A DNA stretch of 64,000 nt from Thuidium tamariscinum (taxonomy: Eukaryota > Streptophyta > Bryopsida > Hypnales > Thuidiaceae). Both the position numbers and the translations under genes were made by a program. A model generated the notes under the pieces. The model made no database searches and had not been told where the DNA came from. It was given only the letters and a program-made list of their open reading frames with translations. Positions within the stretch are counted from its first letter, which is position 1. Every line of letters starts with the position of its first letter. The stretch lies in the NCBI GenBank assembly GCA_947034885.2, contig OX344749.2, positions 43,677,682 to 43,741,681 of the forward strand. Direction: 5' to 3'. This document shows, piece after piece, positions 37,386-48,175 of this stretch.

Positions 37386-38622
37386 AATTGGCTGGCATCT
37401 TCGTGCATGAGACTCTTTAAATAGTAGAATGTCATTCTTCTTTCATAACCCATGTTTTATGGATCTCTTAGTTCTCGTATAAAATTCATTTAGTTTGATG
37501 ATCAAGATTATTTCTGTGTGATTCCCTGGCCGGGGCTGTATGCGCGCTGAGATTCTTTGGGTAGAGACAACATCCAGACCACCCTCTGCTTACTGAGACG
37601 GAGGGTTTTGTTTGTCACAAGCTGAATATGAAAATTCAGGTGAAAAATGCAAACAATCAATTTTCTATCCCGAGTTCAATTGTGCATGAGATTTTGTGGA
37701 AAATGTCTGATTTCAAGTGGCTGTATAAATGCCATGGACTCATTACTCTTGTTCTCATGGTTACAAAGAAGGTCAATGCTCCCGAAAGTTTCTTGATTCT
37801 GACCATTCTTGAGGTAGAGTTTAGTGAGATTTGTCGATATTTTAAGGCACAAATATCCAAGAAGTCACACCCGCTAAAGCCAGTTTTGGATATGGAGTGA
37901 AAGTGATTACATATCCTTCGGTGGGTGGAAAAGTTATCGGAGAACCAAATAGCAAGGTTTAAATATGCCGCTGTTGGAAGACCCAGTTCCTGATTCTCAT
38001 AAGCACATTCCTCTCCAAGACAGAATGAAATGCAGTTTTCATCATTTCAAGTCAGCATACATCTTCCTTAGAGTCGCGTACCAAGAATGAAACTCATGTC
38101 CTAAATTTCATCCAGGAGAAGTCCTCCGAACTTGGCTGAAATTTGAATAGTACATGCTTTCCACTAGAACTGCAGGTTTTGGTTGCGAGCTCTGTAAATT
38201 TTCCGCTTCATGACAAGTATTTTGCTTTTACCGTTGATCAAGAAGACTTCGACATTCATCATTTGGTAGCCAAGTTGGCTTTTTCAAGATGCTCACATTA
38301 CCTAGCTAGGAATGCATTGGTAGGCAAGTCCATCATTTATGAAAGGGCCTACTAAATCGACCCTAAGTTCAGCAGTGTCGAAGATGAGTTACTTCGGAGC
38401 AACAGTACGTGAGTCAGAATAGATACAGCAACAGCAATGGTTGTTTCCGTTTTAAATTTCAGTCACATGCATCTCAAACTTTACATTGAACGATAGCATT
38501 AACTAGCACACACTAGCTGTAGAATGCATGGGTCTGCTACATATATATGAGGACGTATCAAGTGCATAGTTAACAAATTTGAATAGGAATTGTGAGGGCA
38601 TAAGAGGACCCATCTATTATAT

Positions 38623-39137
38623 CTATAAAAACAAACAACACTCCATAAAACTAACCATACTCCGAGCTCCGTTTCTCTCTTTCCACAGGTTGATGAAGGA
38701 CCAATTGGAGCCGTTTCCATGGCCCACAGCTGCGTCAGGCGCGGCCATGAAGAACCCCTCCTTGGTCACTTTAATTATACAAGCAAGTGAAGGATCTCGG
38801 TGTGCCGCAATCTTCCTTCGGGTTGGTTTAAACCTTCTCCCCTTTCCACACCGGAAACTCCTGGGTCTTGTTCAAGCCCCACGCAAACGAGCATGAATAC
38901 AGCGTTGTGCCCTCCGGGTTTTGGTACAAAGTGAAGACGCGCGTCGGTGTCGTCGTGAGGCACATCCTGTTGCTCCAAGTCTGTGAATTGGTCGTGGTAG
39001 TGGACGAGGATGGGCTCCCCCACGTAGTTCCAGATGGTGACGGACGAAAGCGGTTCACCTGGTTCAGGAGTTGCCATACAAGGTACAGTTGCTAGTTCCG
39101 CAAGAATGCTCAACCCCAACAGTTTCCATGTATCCAT
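38623..39137 (-). pseudogene. S1-family (S-protein homologue) secreted protein, frameshifted
   Basis: S1-family proteins are small secreted plant proteins; the founder is the poppy self-incompatibility determinant, most members have unknown roles. Starting at 39137, a hydrophobic leader (MDTWKLLGLSILAELATVPC) is followed by SVTIWNYVGEPILVHYHDQ, which matches the first S1 strand. The match then moves to the next frame near 38936-38948 (FTLYQNPEGTTLYSCSFAW, the family core), and again near 38831-38848 to the third frame (AAHRDPSLACIIKVTKEGFF, like the S1 C-terminus), open to a stop at 38623. Both shifts need one base skipped, and the second lies in a G/A-rich run. Either a pseudogene with two small insertions or sequence errors in an intact gene. 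Confidence 0.6.
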
Positions 39138-41938
39138 GGGTACTTCGTTTGCCCCCTTGCAAACTTACGCGCTTCTCTTCCCGCTTAATGTGCACATGTA
39201 ATTCGGTACGTGGAATGCTTAAGGCAGCAGGCTCAAGCCCGATCGTTTAATTCATACTTAGCTATTATTTTACTAAAGGTTAACTTGCATCGATCTGCAT
39301 AGGTTTTGGAGCTTCAACCACTTCGTAAGTGACCCTACTTCAGTACGTACCAGCGGGAGACATCATATCAATAGTAACACGTACTGGCCATCGACATTCA
39401 CGTGACGTAGGTCGTAAAACTACCCAAACAGACTCAGGCTTTATTCGCAACGGTACGGTATCAGTCTTCTTGTAGATTGAGACTAGGCAAGGCCGATCGA
39501 TATCCTAGATTGCTTCAGGATCACTTTCGACGGAGACTCCAGAAGAGTACGTACCAAATCACAAAAGGCTGATACTTTCAAAAGCAATGTTATTGAATAA
39601 TGTAAAATCCAAGCTGTGGACGGTTGGTGACTAGCTAGCTACTCAAAATTTAGATTCGAGTATCGTAAGTCCCGGAGTAAGTGAACGATCGACAAATCTG
39701 GCAGGCTAGGGAGACATCGATCATTCACTGAAACATATGTCGAAAACAGGCAAGGAATAACTTACGTTCCTTCGTAAGACGGATCCGTAGCTCGGGCTTG
39801 ATTGATGGCGGACTCACCAACATCAATCCCACCCGGCCTTGTCGTCACCAACCTTGCTTCCTCCAAGTCCAGTACAGTACTGTACATGGGGCCATGAATG
39901 CTGCTCAACTCGCAAGGCATGGGACAACTGACCTCAGTGATCCCAAAACTGGCTAAATTTTGCTCATTTTCTACTAAATTTTTCCATGCCTTTGTATAAA
40001 TTTTAAAAAATCTTCCAAAAATGAACATTTGGCTAAAACCCTGATTCTGTTTTGAGATCACTGCTGACCAATGTTTTATTTCTTTGATTTGTCGTCATTT
40101 TGCACCAAATTAATGGGCTTGGCACCAAGTCCACAAAAAAAATTAGTTAAATTTTAGATGAAATTGTCAAAAAAATTCAAATTCAAAAAAATCTTGAACG
40201 ATATCACCAAATTGTGGATGAAATTAGAATTATGGATATGTGATATGTGTTATTTTCTATCCAATATATGAATGAATGTTGAAATTAGGAGTTCTACTCA
40301 ACTCTTAATATTGCCACTCTTAAAAAAAATGTGCAACTAACTATCAAAGTTGCATGGCATGTGATGTAAGTAGAAGAAATACCCTACTTAAAGATTAGAT
40401 TTAGCATAAATTAAGTCATTTACTTACAGAGTACAAGTGAAAGTGCCACATGTCATCTTGTGAGTAGTTGTGAGGTGATGTAGGCTCTTAAGAATGTGAC
40501 GTGGAGATTTACTTGTCACTTGAGTGCCAAAATAGACCTTGAGGTTACATATGATATAAAAATCCTTTTATAAGGTAAAGTAGGAACACCTAAAATTGCC
40601 ACATTTTCAGTTGAAATTTTTTTCCTTAGATTGGTGAAATTTTTATGTTTTCAAAAGGAGATTTCAATGAATCAAAGCATGCATCATTTAGATATTGTAT
40701 ACAAAGAATTATGAGGGGCATTAATAGCGGGGATTTGAAGGCATTAGAAGGTGGTGAGCTCCCAAGATGTTTTGATAAGCCCACCTTTGTTGTTGGTTGT
40801 TCAGTTGTTGTAGGAACAAATTTGATGTGAATAAGACATTGCTACATCAAATAAAAAATTTATTGTATAAAGATAGCAACATGACTACAAATTATTTTAA
40901 AATTCCATAAAATGTAAAGAACACATTAACAATTTATTGAATTGGCTCCCTATCTATTAATTTGCTACTAAGAAAAGTTTTGGATGGCCAAATGAAGGTA
41001 TGAATTCAATGAGATTTTGTGAGAATGCCAAGGGTAGGGAAGGTTGTTTTTATAGTGAAATGCATTGTTCATCAGGAATCCTCATAGGATATTAGATTAT
41101 TTGAAGATGAAAGCTTGATAGCTCATTGTCATTGATAAAATATAGGAATTTTGTTCAAAGTCAAGTTTTGAACTTCATTTAGGCAAAATAAAATAACTTT
41201 GTTCAAAAAAATTTGAACTAAAAAAAGCTGGAAAATCAATTAAAATTTCATCTCCAAATTTTTTTGGTAATTTTGAGCTTCCAAAAAAAGTTATGGACAA
41301 AATTCAAAAATAAAACATCCTTTCCAAACTATGCTCTGAATTTCAAATATGATTGAATTTTTTTTTAATTGATAAAATTGATTAGTTTTTCACCTTTGTA
41401 AAAATATAATGTTTTATTCCAATCAAAGATTAGAAAGAAAAGTTATATAATCAAGAATTGAAAAACAAGCAAAGACAAATAGCAAATAAATTCACTAATG
41501 TTTGAAATAATTAATTTGAAAAAATTCTTATAGATTATATTATATTCTATGAGGGAAGATTTGATATATTTCATTTTAATAAGTGATGTGAAAATTAGGA
41601 AGTATCTTTTTTGTAGGCAATTTTAGCAAATTCATAAAAAATTAGTGCATTGAGTTCATTTTTTAACTCAATTTTCTTTATTTTTCTTGAGGAGAGTTGC
41701 ATATGGATTAGTTTGCTTGTTAAAACAATCATTAGATGTTTTTTGAAGGATTAGAAGATTGTTTTAGGCTTGTGCCCAATACTTTGAATAGTCAAAATAA
41801 TAAATAATAAAAAGACTAAAAAAACTAAAATTAAATTAAATAATTTATTTTAAAAAAAATATTCTAAAAATATTCTAAAGACTATCATCTGACATGGTAG
41901 TCTCTTTGTCACGCTAGATCACATATGTGGGTGATTGC

Positions 41939-42660
41939 AAGAAAGACCGGTACTATTTTGCGTCACACTTTGAATGACGGAGTTGTTATTGCTTATAACT
42001 TTTAAAGTATGAACCATATTAACTTGAAATTTTGACTAAAGATTTCTGACATGACAACAATCAAATTCCTTATTTTTCAGAAATTTTCAAAAATCATTTT
42101 ATAATTAAATTTCAATTAAGCTAATTTGTCACACTTTGCGATTTAGGGGTTTTTAGTACTGGGGAGCATCCAAAATTTATGATCTAAAGCTGAAATTTCT
42201 GTGGCCTATTCCCATACTAGGTAGGCATGTTTCTACTAAAGGAAATCTTAAAAATCATTATTCTCTTTCCTCTACATATGCGCGAACAGGCCTCCCTTGT
42301 GCGCATACTTTTGAACATTTGAGATGGTTTTGAGATCATTCTTTTGGTGAAATCTCTTCATCATAAAGTTCTCCCCAATTTTCAATTTTTAGTTTTTTTT
42401 TAATTCTTTTTCCTATTTTTTACAAATTAAAATGTCAAAGTACCTATTTTCATGAAAATTTGCACTTTTCTAGTTCTCCCACTTAGAGAATTTTCCTACA
42501 CTTTTCCTTCCTAGGGTACATTCTTCTTAGGGGTATATACCTAAAACATATTTTTTACATTTTAAAAAAATTGTTTTTCTAATTATATAGTACTTCCAAA
42601 AATTTCAGTAGTATTGTGGAAAACGCTACATAAATCGGTCGGTCTTTCTTGCAATGACCC
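41939..42660. mobile_element. DNA element with GATTGCAAGAAAGACC ends
   Basis: 722 bp with terminal inverted repeats GGGTGATTGCAAGAAAGACC (left) and GGTCTTTCTTGCAATGACCC (right), 19 of 20 matching, flanked by ATGT on both sides (41935-41938 and 42661-42664). The same end sequence, usually GATTGCAAGAAACACTTG, recurs singly near 14795, 29637, 30046 and inverted near 33510, 63967 and at position 1. No transposase frame, so non-autonomous. Confidence 0.7.
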
Positions 42661-43334
42661 ATGTGGCAATTCCCACAATGTTTCCACATCTGCGAACTCA
42701 CAATCTTCTAATGAACAAAAAAAACATCTAATGTTCATTGCTCAAATTTATTGTACTTCAATTAATTCTATCTTTGAATTATCAACATCTTCATTTTTCC
42801 TTCTACCAAATACTTTTTTGTAGGAATTTTTTGAAACTCTCAAAGTTATTTATCAATAAAATTTTCAAAATTCAAAATCTTTATTACAAAAATTAAATTT
42901 AAAGGATTGAAAGATTATATCATTACTTAAGCTAGGTGCAAAAATGTTTGCTTTCTTCATTTTAAATGTTTATATTTTGTAATCTATTTGTTTGAAGTTT
43001 CAAAATTTATGACATTTTCATACTAGTCTTATGTAATATCCTATGGTTGAATATGAAAAAGAAACATATTGTCATGACTATCAATGTGAATGCATTGGTG
43101 GATGAGTCTAATTTATAATAAAATTTGTCATGATTTTTTTTTTTTTTTTGAACAAATGGGTAGAATCTATTGCATTAAAAAAATAAAGGAACAACATTGT
43201 GTCATGATTTTTGATGGATAAACTCATTTATGATGAAATTGTGTTATGACTTTTGATAGATGAGCTACTTCATGATGAAATGTGCACTAGTGTGCAAGTA
43301 GAGATTGGTTGGAAATAGATACCTCCACCAAGAG

Positions 43335-43575
43335 TTAGACAATTCACTTGGAGAACCAGTGCATTGGAGTGCTTAGAGATAGATTTCTCTTGGTGGTGGA
43401 TTTAAGCATTGGAATTAGATAATTCTACTAAGATAATAAGTGCATTGGAGTGCTCAGAGATAGATTTCTCTTGTTGATGGATTTACACACTGAAGTTAGA
43501 TAATTCTTCTAAGATAACAAGTGCATTAGATATTACATTGGAGTGTTATGAAATTCGGAGTTAAACAAACCCAAG
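43335..43575 (+). repeat. Tandem repeat, three units of 81 bp
   Basis: Units start with TTAGACAATTC or TTAGATAATTC at 43335, 43416 and 43497, exactly 81 bases apart, each containing 'gtgcattggagtgct.agagatagatttctctt'; the third is incomplete. In-frame stops show it is not a coding repeat. Confidence 0.75.
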
Positions 43576-46500
43576 TAGAAGATCAAGATTTGATTTTATA
43601 TTTATACTTAGGATACTTTGAATACTTCTAAGTATAAGTTGAACTTTTATTTTAGTAGATGATTCTTGAAAGAACTAGGAATAGAAGTTAACAATAGAAA
43701 AGAAGTTCAAGTCTATCTTTAATAGTCTTTTCTTATTGATGACTAGAGCTTGGAGATGAGAGCTCTCTTAAAAATAGATATCTATTTATGGTTGGGTGAT
43801 TAAAATTCCTTGTGAAAAACATTTTTTGTTAATACATATGTAGCATTTGGAGTCATTGTGGTTTTTAGGATAGATATCCACTGTGATTAATCTAGGTTTT
43901 AGATTTAGGTTTGGGGTTTGCACTCGAGGGGTTAGGGTTTTGAGATCACCTGTTGAATTGGGAGTTATTCAAATTAGGGTTCCAGAGTTCCCGCATGCCA
44001 AGTTACATGACCGTTACGGGGGCGTCAGTTTTAGGGTTTCTGTGTTTCAGCCGCATGTGAGCTCTTCTGTTTCGTACTTATTGTCTTCACTCACCTCATA
44101 TTCATCAAACTCTCTCTTCCGCAGATCACTAGGTTGCCCCCGAGCAATGCAGATTCCTCTTGCGCTTTTTCTTGTTTAGATTTGCTATGTGGTTTATGAA
44201 TTGATTCTTCATGTTGCCTGTCTTTAAATTTCTATTACTGGTGAATAGTCGGCCTCCGGTATCTGGTGTGGTGAGCACGCTTCAGCATGTAACGACCCTC
44301 ACCTCGTTAACGAGGCCTACAGGAACTGATCCAGGCGCGACGTGGATTGGGTTGTCCCTCTACCATTACTTATGTCCTGTGCACAGTCAAGTTGATTACG
44401 CCGGAAGTTTGTGGTTTTTTTAGTTCTTGTCCGCTAGGGTTTTCTTCAGGGCCCATGATGGTTACCTCTACGGGCGTTAGTTGCAGTTGGTGCTGAGACC
44501 TTGTTTGACAAGGAGAACCTCCTCAGTATGCCGCCTGCATTTCTGTGACGCGAAACTGTAAACTGAGGCCTTTTGTCTACTGCTTTAGGGTTTTGGTGTT
44601 CATTCTTGCAAGCCGGTGATGAAGATAATATCCGAAAACTTCTGATTTCTGTGATGTTTAACATATCACCATCTTTCGACTGAGGCTTCGAGTATAGCTT
44701 ATCGTTGTATTAGTGGAGGATTGGCTGGGTGACGATATAACACATAGACCTGTTCTGAACCTACGTGTTGAACAAAACATGCACTACCAACTGACAGCCA
44801 TCGCCCATCTTTAAGGTGTTCATTATGTTTAGTTTGGATGACGGGAGCAACGCTCTTGGCGGAGTGTTGCTTTGACAGCGAGGAGCGGCCCCCCGCGTCC
44901 ATGTGATGCACTTGTGGTCGTAGAGTCCTTTGTCAACGTCAGAGAAAGATACGTTCGCGTGTTGTGGACCTGACGAATCTGTTGGCGAGTTTGTGCCTTG
45001 GCCTTTCCTTGTTGATAGCTTTGTCGTTGGGGTCCTTACCTCGGGGACGTGAGGTTGCATATTCCATTGCCCTGGAGAGCAGCATCGCTGCAATTACTCT
45101 TTGGGACAGACCATGCCACCTACATTTTTGTACTCACTCCTTTCTTTTAGGTCAGGATGGTTTCTAGAGTAAGATTCAGACTGTTCGTGCTTTGCACAGA
45201 GGCCAATGATTACAACCCATCAAAATACCATCTTTCGGATCGTAGTTCACCTCCGGGTGGTGACGATTTTGTTACGTATGATGGTCTCTGTTAAGTTGCT
45301 TGATGAATGTTTGTCCTGTACAAAAAGCAGAGGTTATTGATACTTCATGAGCTAATCTCTCGTCAGTTACAGGTAGAATATATGCATCATCTTTAGGTGG
45401 TGAGCCACTGTCCCTTTGATGGCAACAGGTTCAATCCATGGTGCAACAGTTTTCTTGCCTTCGCAGTAAGTCTTCAAACCGGTGTCTGAGCTTGAACATA
45501 ATGGTATTCTCATAGTAAGAATACTCGCCGAGGCTCTTCTTGTTTTTTCACTTGTTCAAAGATGGTAGGGGTTACTAATATGTTTGAAGCGCTTCCATGT
45601 ACATGCTCTTGTTGAAACTTAGTCGGAACGAACGCTATCTCGGGATCATTTTATCCGGTTGAGAGCTTGATGACATGATGAACAAATCATATCCGTTACC
45701 ACTCTGAAAGATGATGTGTGGACGAACTTTTAAAACCATGGCTGTGGTTCTGATCTCTGCTCTTTCTGGAATGTTACACATCCTAGGTTAGGCCGTTCAC
45801 GTTTGAAAGCAATAGTAATGGCTTGATTAGCTCTACCGTTTCTGTGTTATGGCAACATGGGATGATTCTCAATTTCGTCCCGATTGAATTCCACAGACTA
45901 TTGTATCCGACTTGCGTATTCATTAGTTTATGTTCGCTTAACTACGTCCAAACGCGATTAAGGATTAGTTCCGCCGAGCCTAAAAACAGCGACTTTCAAT
46001 TAAAACTATTTCTACTAAGGAAAGCAGTTCTATGCCAACGCATCCGCACCCTTGTGGCCTAGGGTTCAGTAGATGGGAGTGGGATTTCATACACTCGAAA
46101 ATCATAAGCACGCAATCGAAACCCTCGGAATGCACACCACAAGTCATCGAAATCGAACCTCCAAAACATCTTCCGATCTGTATGAATGAACGAAAATGAA
46201 ATGAAACCCACGGAGTAGAGAAGAAGTGGAGTTTATGACGAAGAATTAGTTGAAGAAACATGAGCACACCTCCTTCAGAGCAGATGTTCACTGTCTGCAA
46301 GTTTCCCAGTCACGAACTCTCATATGCGAGCACAAATTATCGCACTGTGTACCGAATTGAAGGCCTCTGACCTTGGAAGGAGAGATAATTTTCACTTACG
46401 GAAAGGGATGATTTTATCCTACACATCCGGATGGATTGGCCCTTCGCTCGGCCTTACCATGTTTTAGCGGAGGTGCAATCAAAACAAAAAGCTCCTAGTG

Positions 46501-47350
46501 TGGGCCGTGATCACCCCTGCTTTCTTCACCCCTTAGCTAATATGGAATCTCTGATCGCAAATACGAATTCAAAATTTGCCAAAAAAATTTGTGTGAAAAA
46601 TAAAAAATTACAGCACTTTACCCGAGTGGCCGAGTGAGGGGTCAGTTCTCCCTGCCCATCCTACAGTCCCGATTTTGCTTCGGAATGCCCAGATGAAGAT
46701 GATATCACGCGTAAATCCCCTGGAAGAGACGGCTCGGTGAAATACATTATCACTGAAGGTCATATTTACAGCCATTTCTATGGATGAAAATTTATTAGAT
46801 GAAGAAAATCGATCTCAGTATTCATTGACCCCAAATGAGTTAGTCTTACTTCTAAATACCAAGTACGCAATTGGGGGGATGTGTGATCCGGGAGATCTTA
46901 ACATGACAAATCAAATAAATAAACAATGAATCTTAAGGTATAGTCTAGTGTGCCTTGTGCAATTGCCACAAGCAAAATCAATATAGAATTATTTTTTTAA
47001 TTTAATTAATTAAAACTTTGAAATTCAATAATTTTTACACCATAGGTAGAAACACCCTAAAACAAAGTATATGCACCCCTCTTTGTCAAGGGCTCTCCGA
47101 TGGTACCAAGAATGTAACTTGGAAACAAAGAGGCCAAGAGATCTCAATGTCACAAACAAAATAATATAAAACAAAACAAAACAAACAAACAACATATCTA
47201 AAGGTATCGAGCATACCGTGAAGAATATGAGGTTAGTAAAATTTTTACCATGTAGGAATATAGGAAATACAAAGATTGTAAATACGATTATTTCCAAAAT
47301 TGAAATTATTGTGATTACTAATAGGCAATGTCTAAACTCTTTCAATGAAT

Positions 47351-47618
47351 TCTAAATTCTTTCAATTCCAATCGTAGACTAGGTACTTTCCTACTTACTA
47401 CTTCTTACTTTCTTGCTCACTACTTTAAGACATGTGTCATGATCTTATTTGGCCTAACCTTATAAAGTAGGTAAGAACACAATGTCTAAAGTCTTCCAAT
47501 TCCAACCCTAGACTAGGTACTTTCCAACTCACTACTTCCTACTTCCTACTCTCTTGCTCATTACTTTGGGACATGTATCATGATCTTATTGGGCCTAACT
47601 TTAAAAAGTATGAAAAAA
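47351..47618 (+). repeat. Tandem duplication, two units of about 134 bp
   Basis: Two diverged units, starting 'tctaaattctttcaattcc' at 47351 and 'tctaaagtcttccaattcc' at 47485, each running through 'gactaggtactttcc', 'catgatcttatt' and 'ggcctaac'. Within the second unit 'acttcctacttcctact' is a further small expansion. Non-coding, 3' of the vasohibin-like gene. Confidence 0.7.
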
Positions 47619-48175
47619 GACAATTTAAATTGTGATTGGAAATATATTCTAGCCTTGGTTATAAGTAGTTGCACTCTATAGGCTGGGCATGGGTCCTCTC
47701 CACCCGCCTTGAAACTTACGTCTAACGTTCCAAAATCTTGGTCCCTTCATTGTGTTCGTGCCTTTTGATATTTAATTCTTTTGATTTCAACTCCTGCAGA
47801 TGTGAAAGTGTTCACTTTGTGACACCCGGGCTCTTCAGGGTCAAAATTATCTCCCTGTAACAAATAATCTGGCCACGGCCAGCTCGTTGATGCTTAGTTG
47901 CTCACTACAGGTCTTTTAGATTGTGAGAAACCACTTTTGTCCGATTGGCGTAGACTTGAGTTTCTTGCTTCAACATTTCATGAATCATTTGGTGCATCAC
48001 TCAGCTTTTGTTTTCTGAAGTGCCATACTGTAAAGCGGTCCTGATCCACTAATCTTACGATTTTCATCTAGTAACTTCGAGTCTGCTTGACACAACAAGT
48101 TCTCACAATCGCAGTGCTTGCAATCCTCCCAAGCTGAAGGATTTCGTACAGTCGATCCATACTCATCTATATGGA

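Larger units (their letters stand above)
26680..38622. other. AT-rich gene-free region
   Basis: No supportable gene. Besides the elements listed separately there is: a relative of the 34259 element at about 26711-27000; a TTAACCTCTAAAGGACC terminus at 29144 without a matching partner; GATTGCAAGAAA-type termini at about 29635, 30045 and (inverted) 33510; a run of ten G near 32423; and GTACAGTACTGTAC-like palindromes near 32285. Frames at 37628-37900 and 38143-38355 (+) lie in somewhat more complex DNA but resemble nothing I know and have no splice context. Confidence 0.6.
39138..48175. other. Mostly gene-free region with an unresolved block
   Basis: 39.2-39.9 kb and 43.9-46.8 kb are less AT-rich and look like unique DNA; the rest is AT-rich repeats. 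In 43.9-46.8 kb several short open pieces look protein-like: plus-strand 45160-45297 (ends GGDDFVTYDGLC), plus-strand 46638-46787 (contains GRDGSVKYIITEGHIY) and a 38-codon minus-strand piece near 45440-45560 (contains MFKLRHRFEDLLRRQ). They do not join into a model and I recognise no family. TAGGGTTT motifs, common in plant 5' regions, cluster near 43900-44600. No tRNA or rRNA seen. Confidence 0.4.

Noticed and set aside
37628-38355. Two plus-strand frames of 90 and 70 codons
   Set aside because: No recognisable domain, no splice model joining them; kept only as a note in the region entry.
46615-46650. GAGTGGCCGAGTGAGG, reminiscent of a tRNA-Ser 5' half
   Set aside because: No acceptor stem, anticodon arm or T-loop can be built around it.
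47025-47345. 106-codon minus-strand hydrophobic frame
   Set aside because: AT-rich DNA reads as Phe/Ile/Leu; no family motif, and it borders a tandem repeat.
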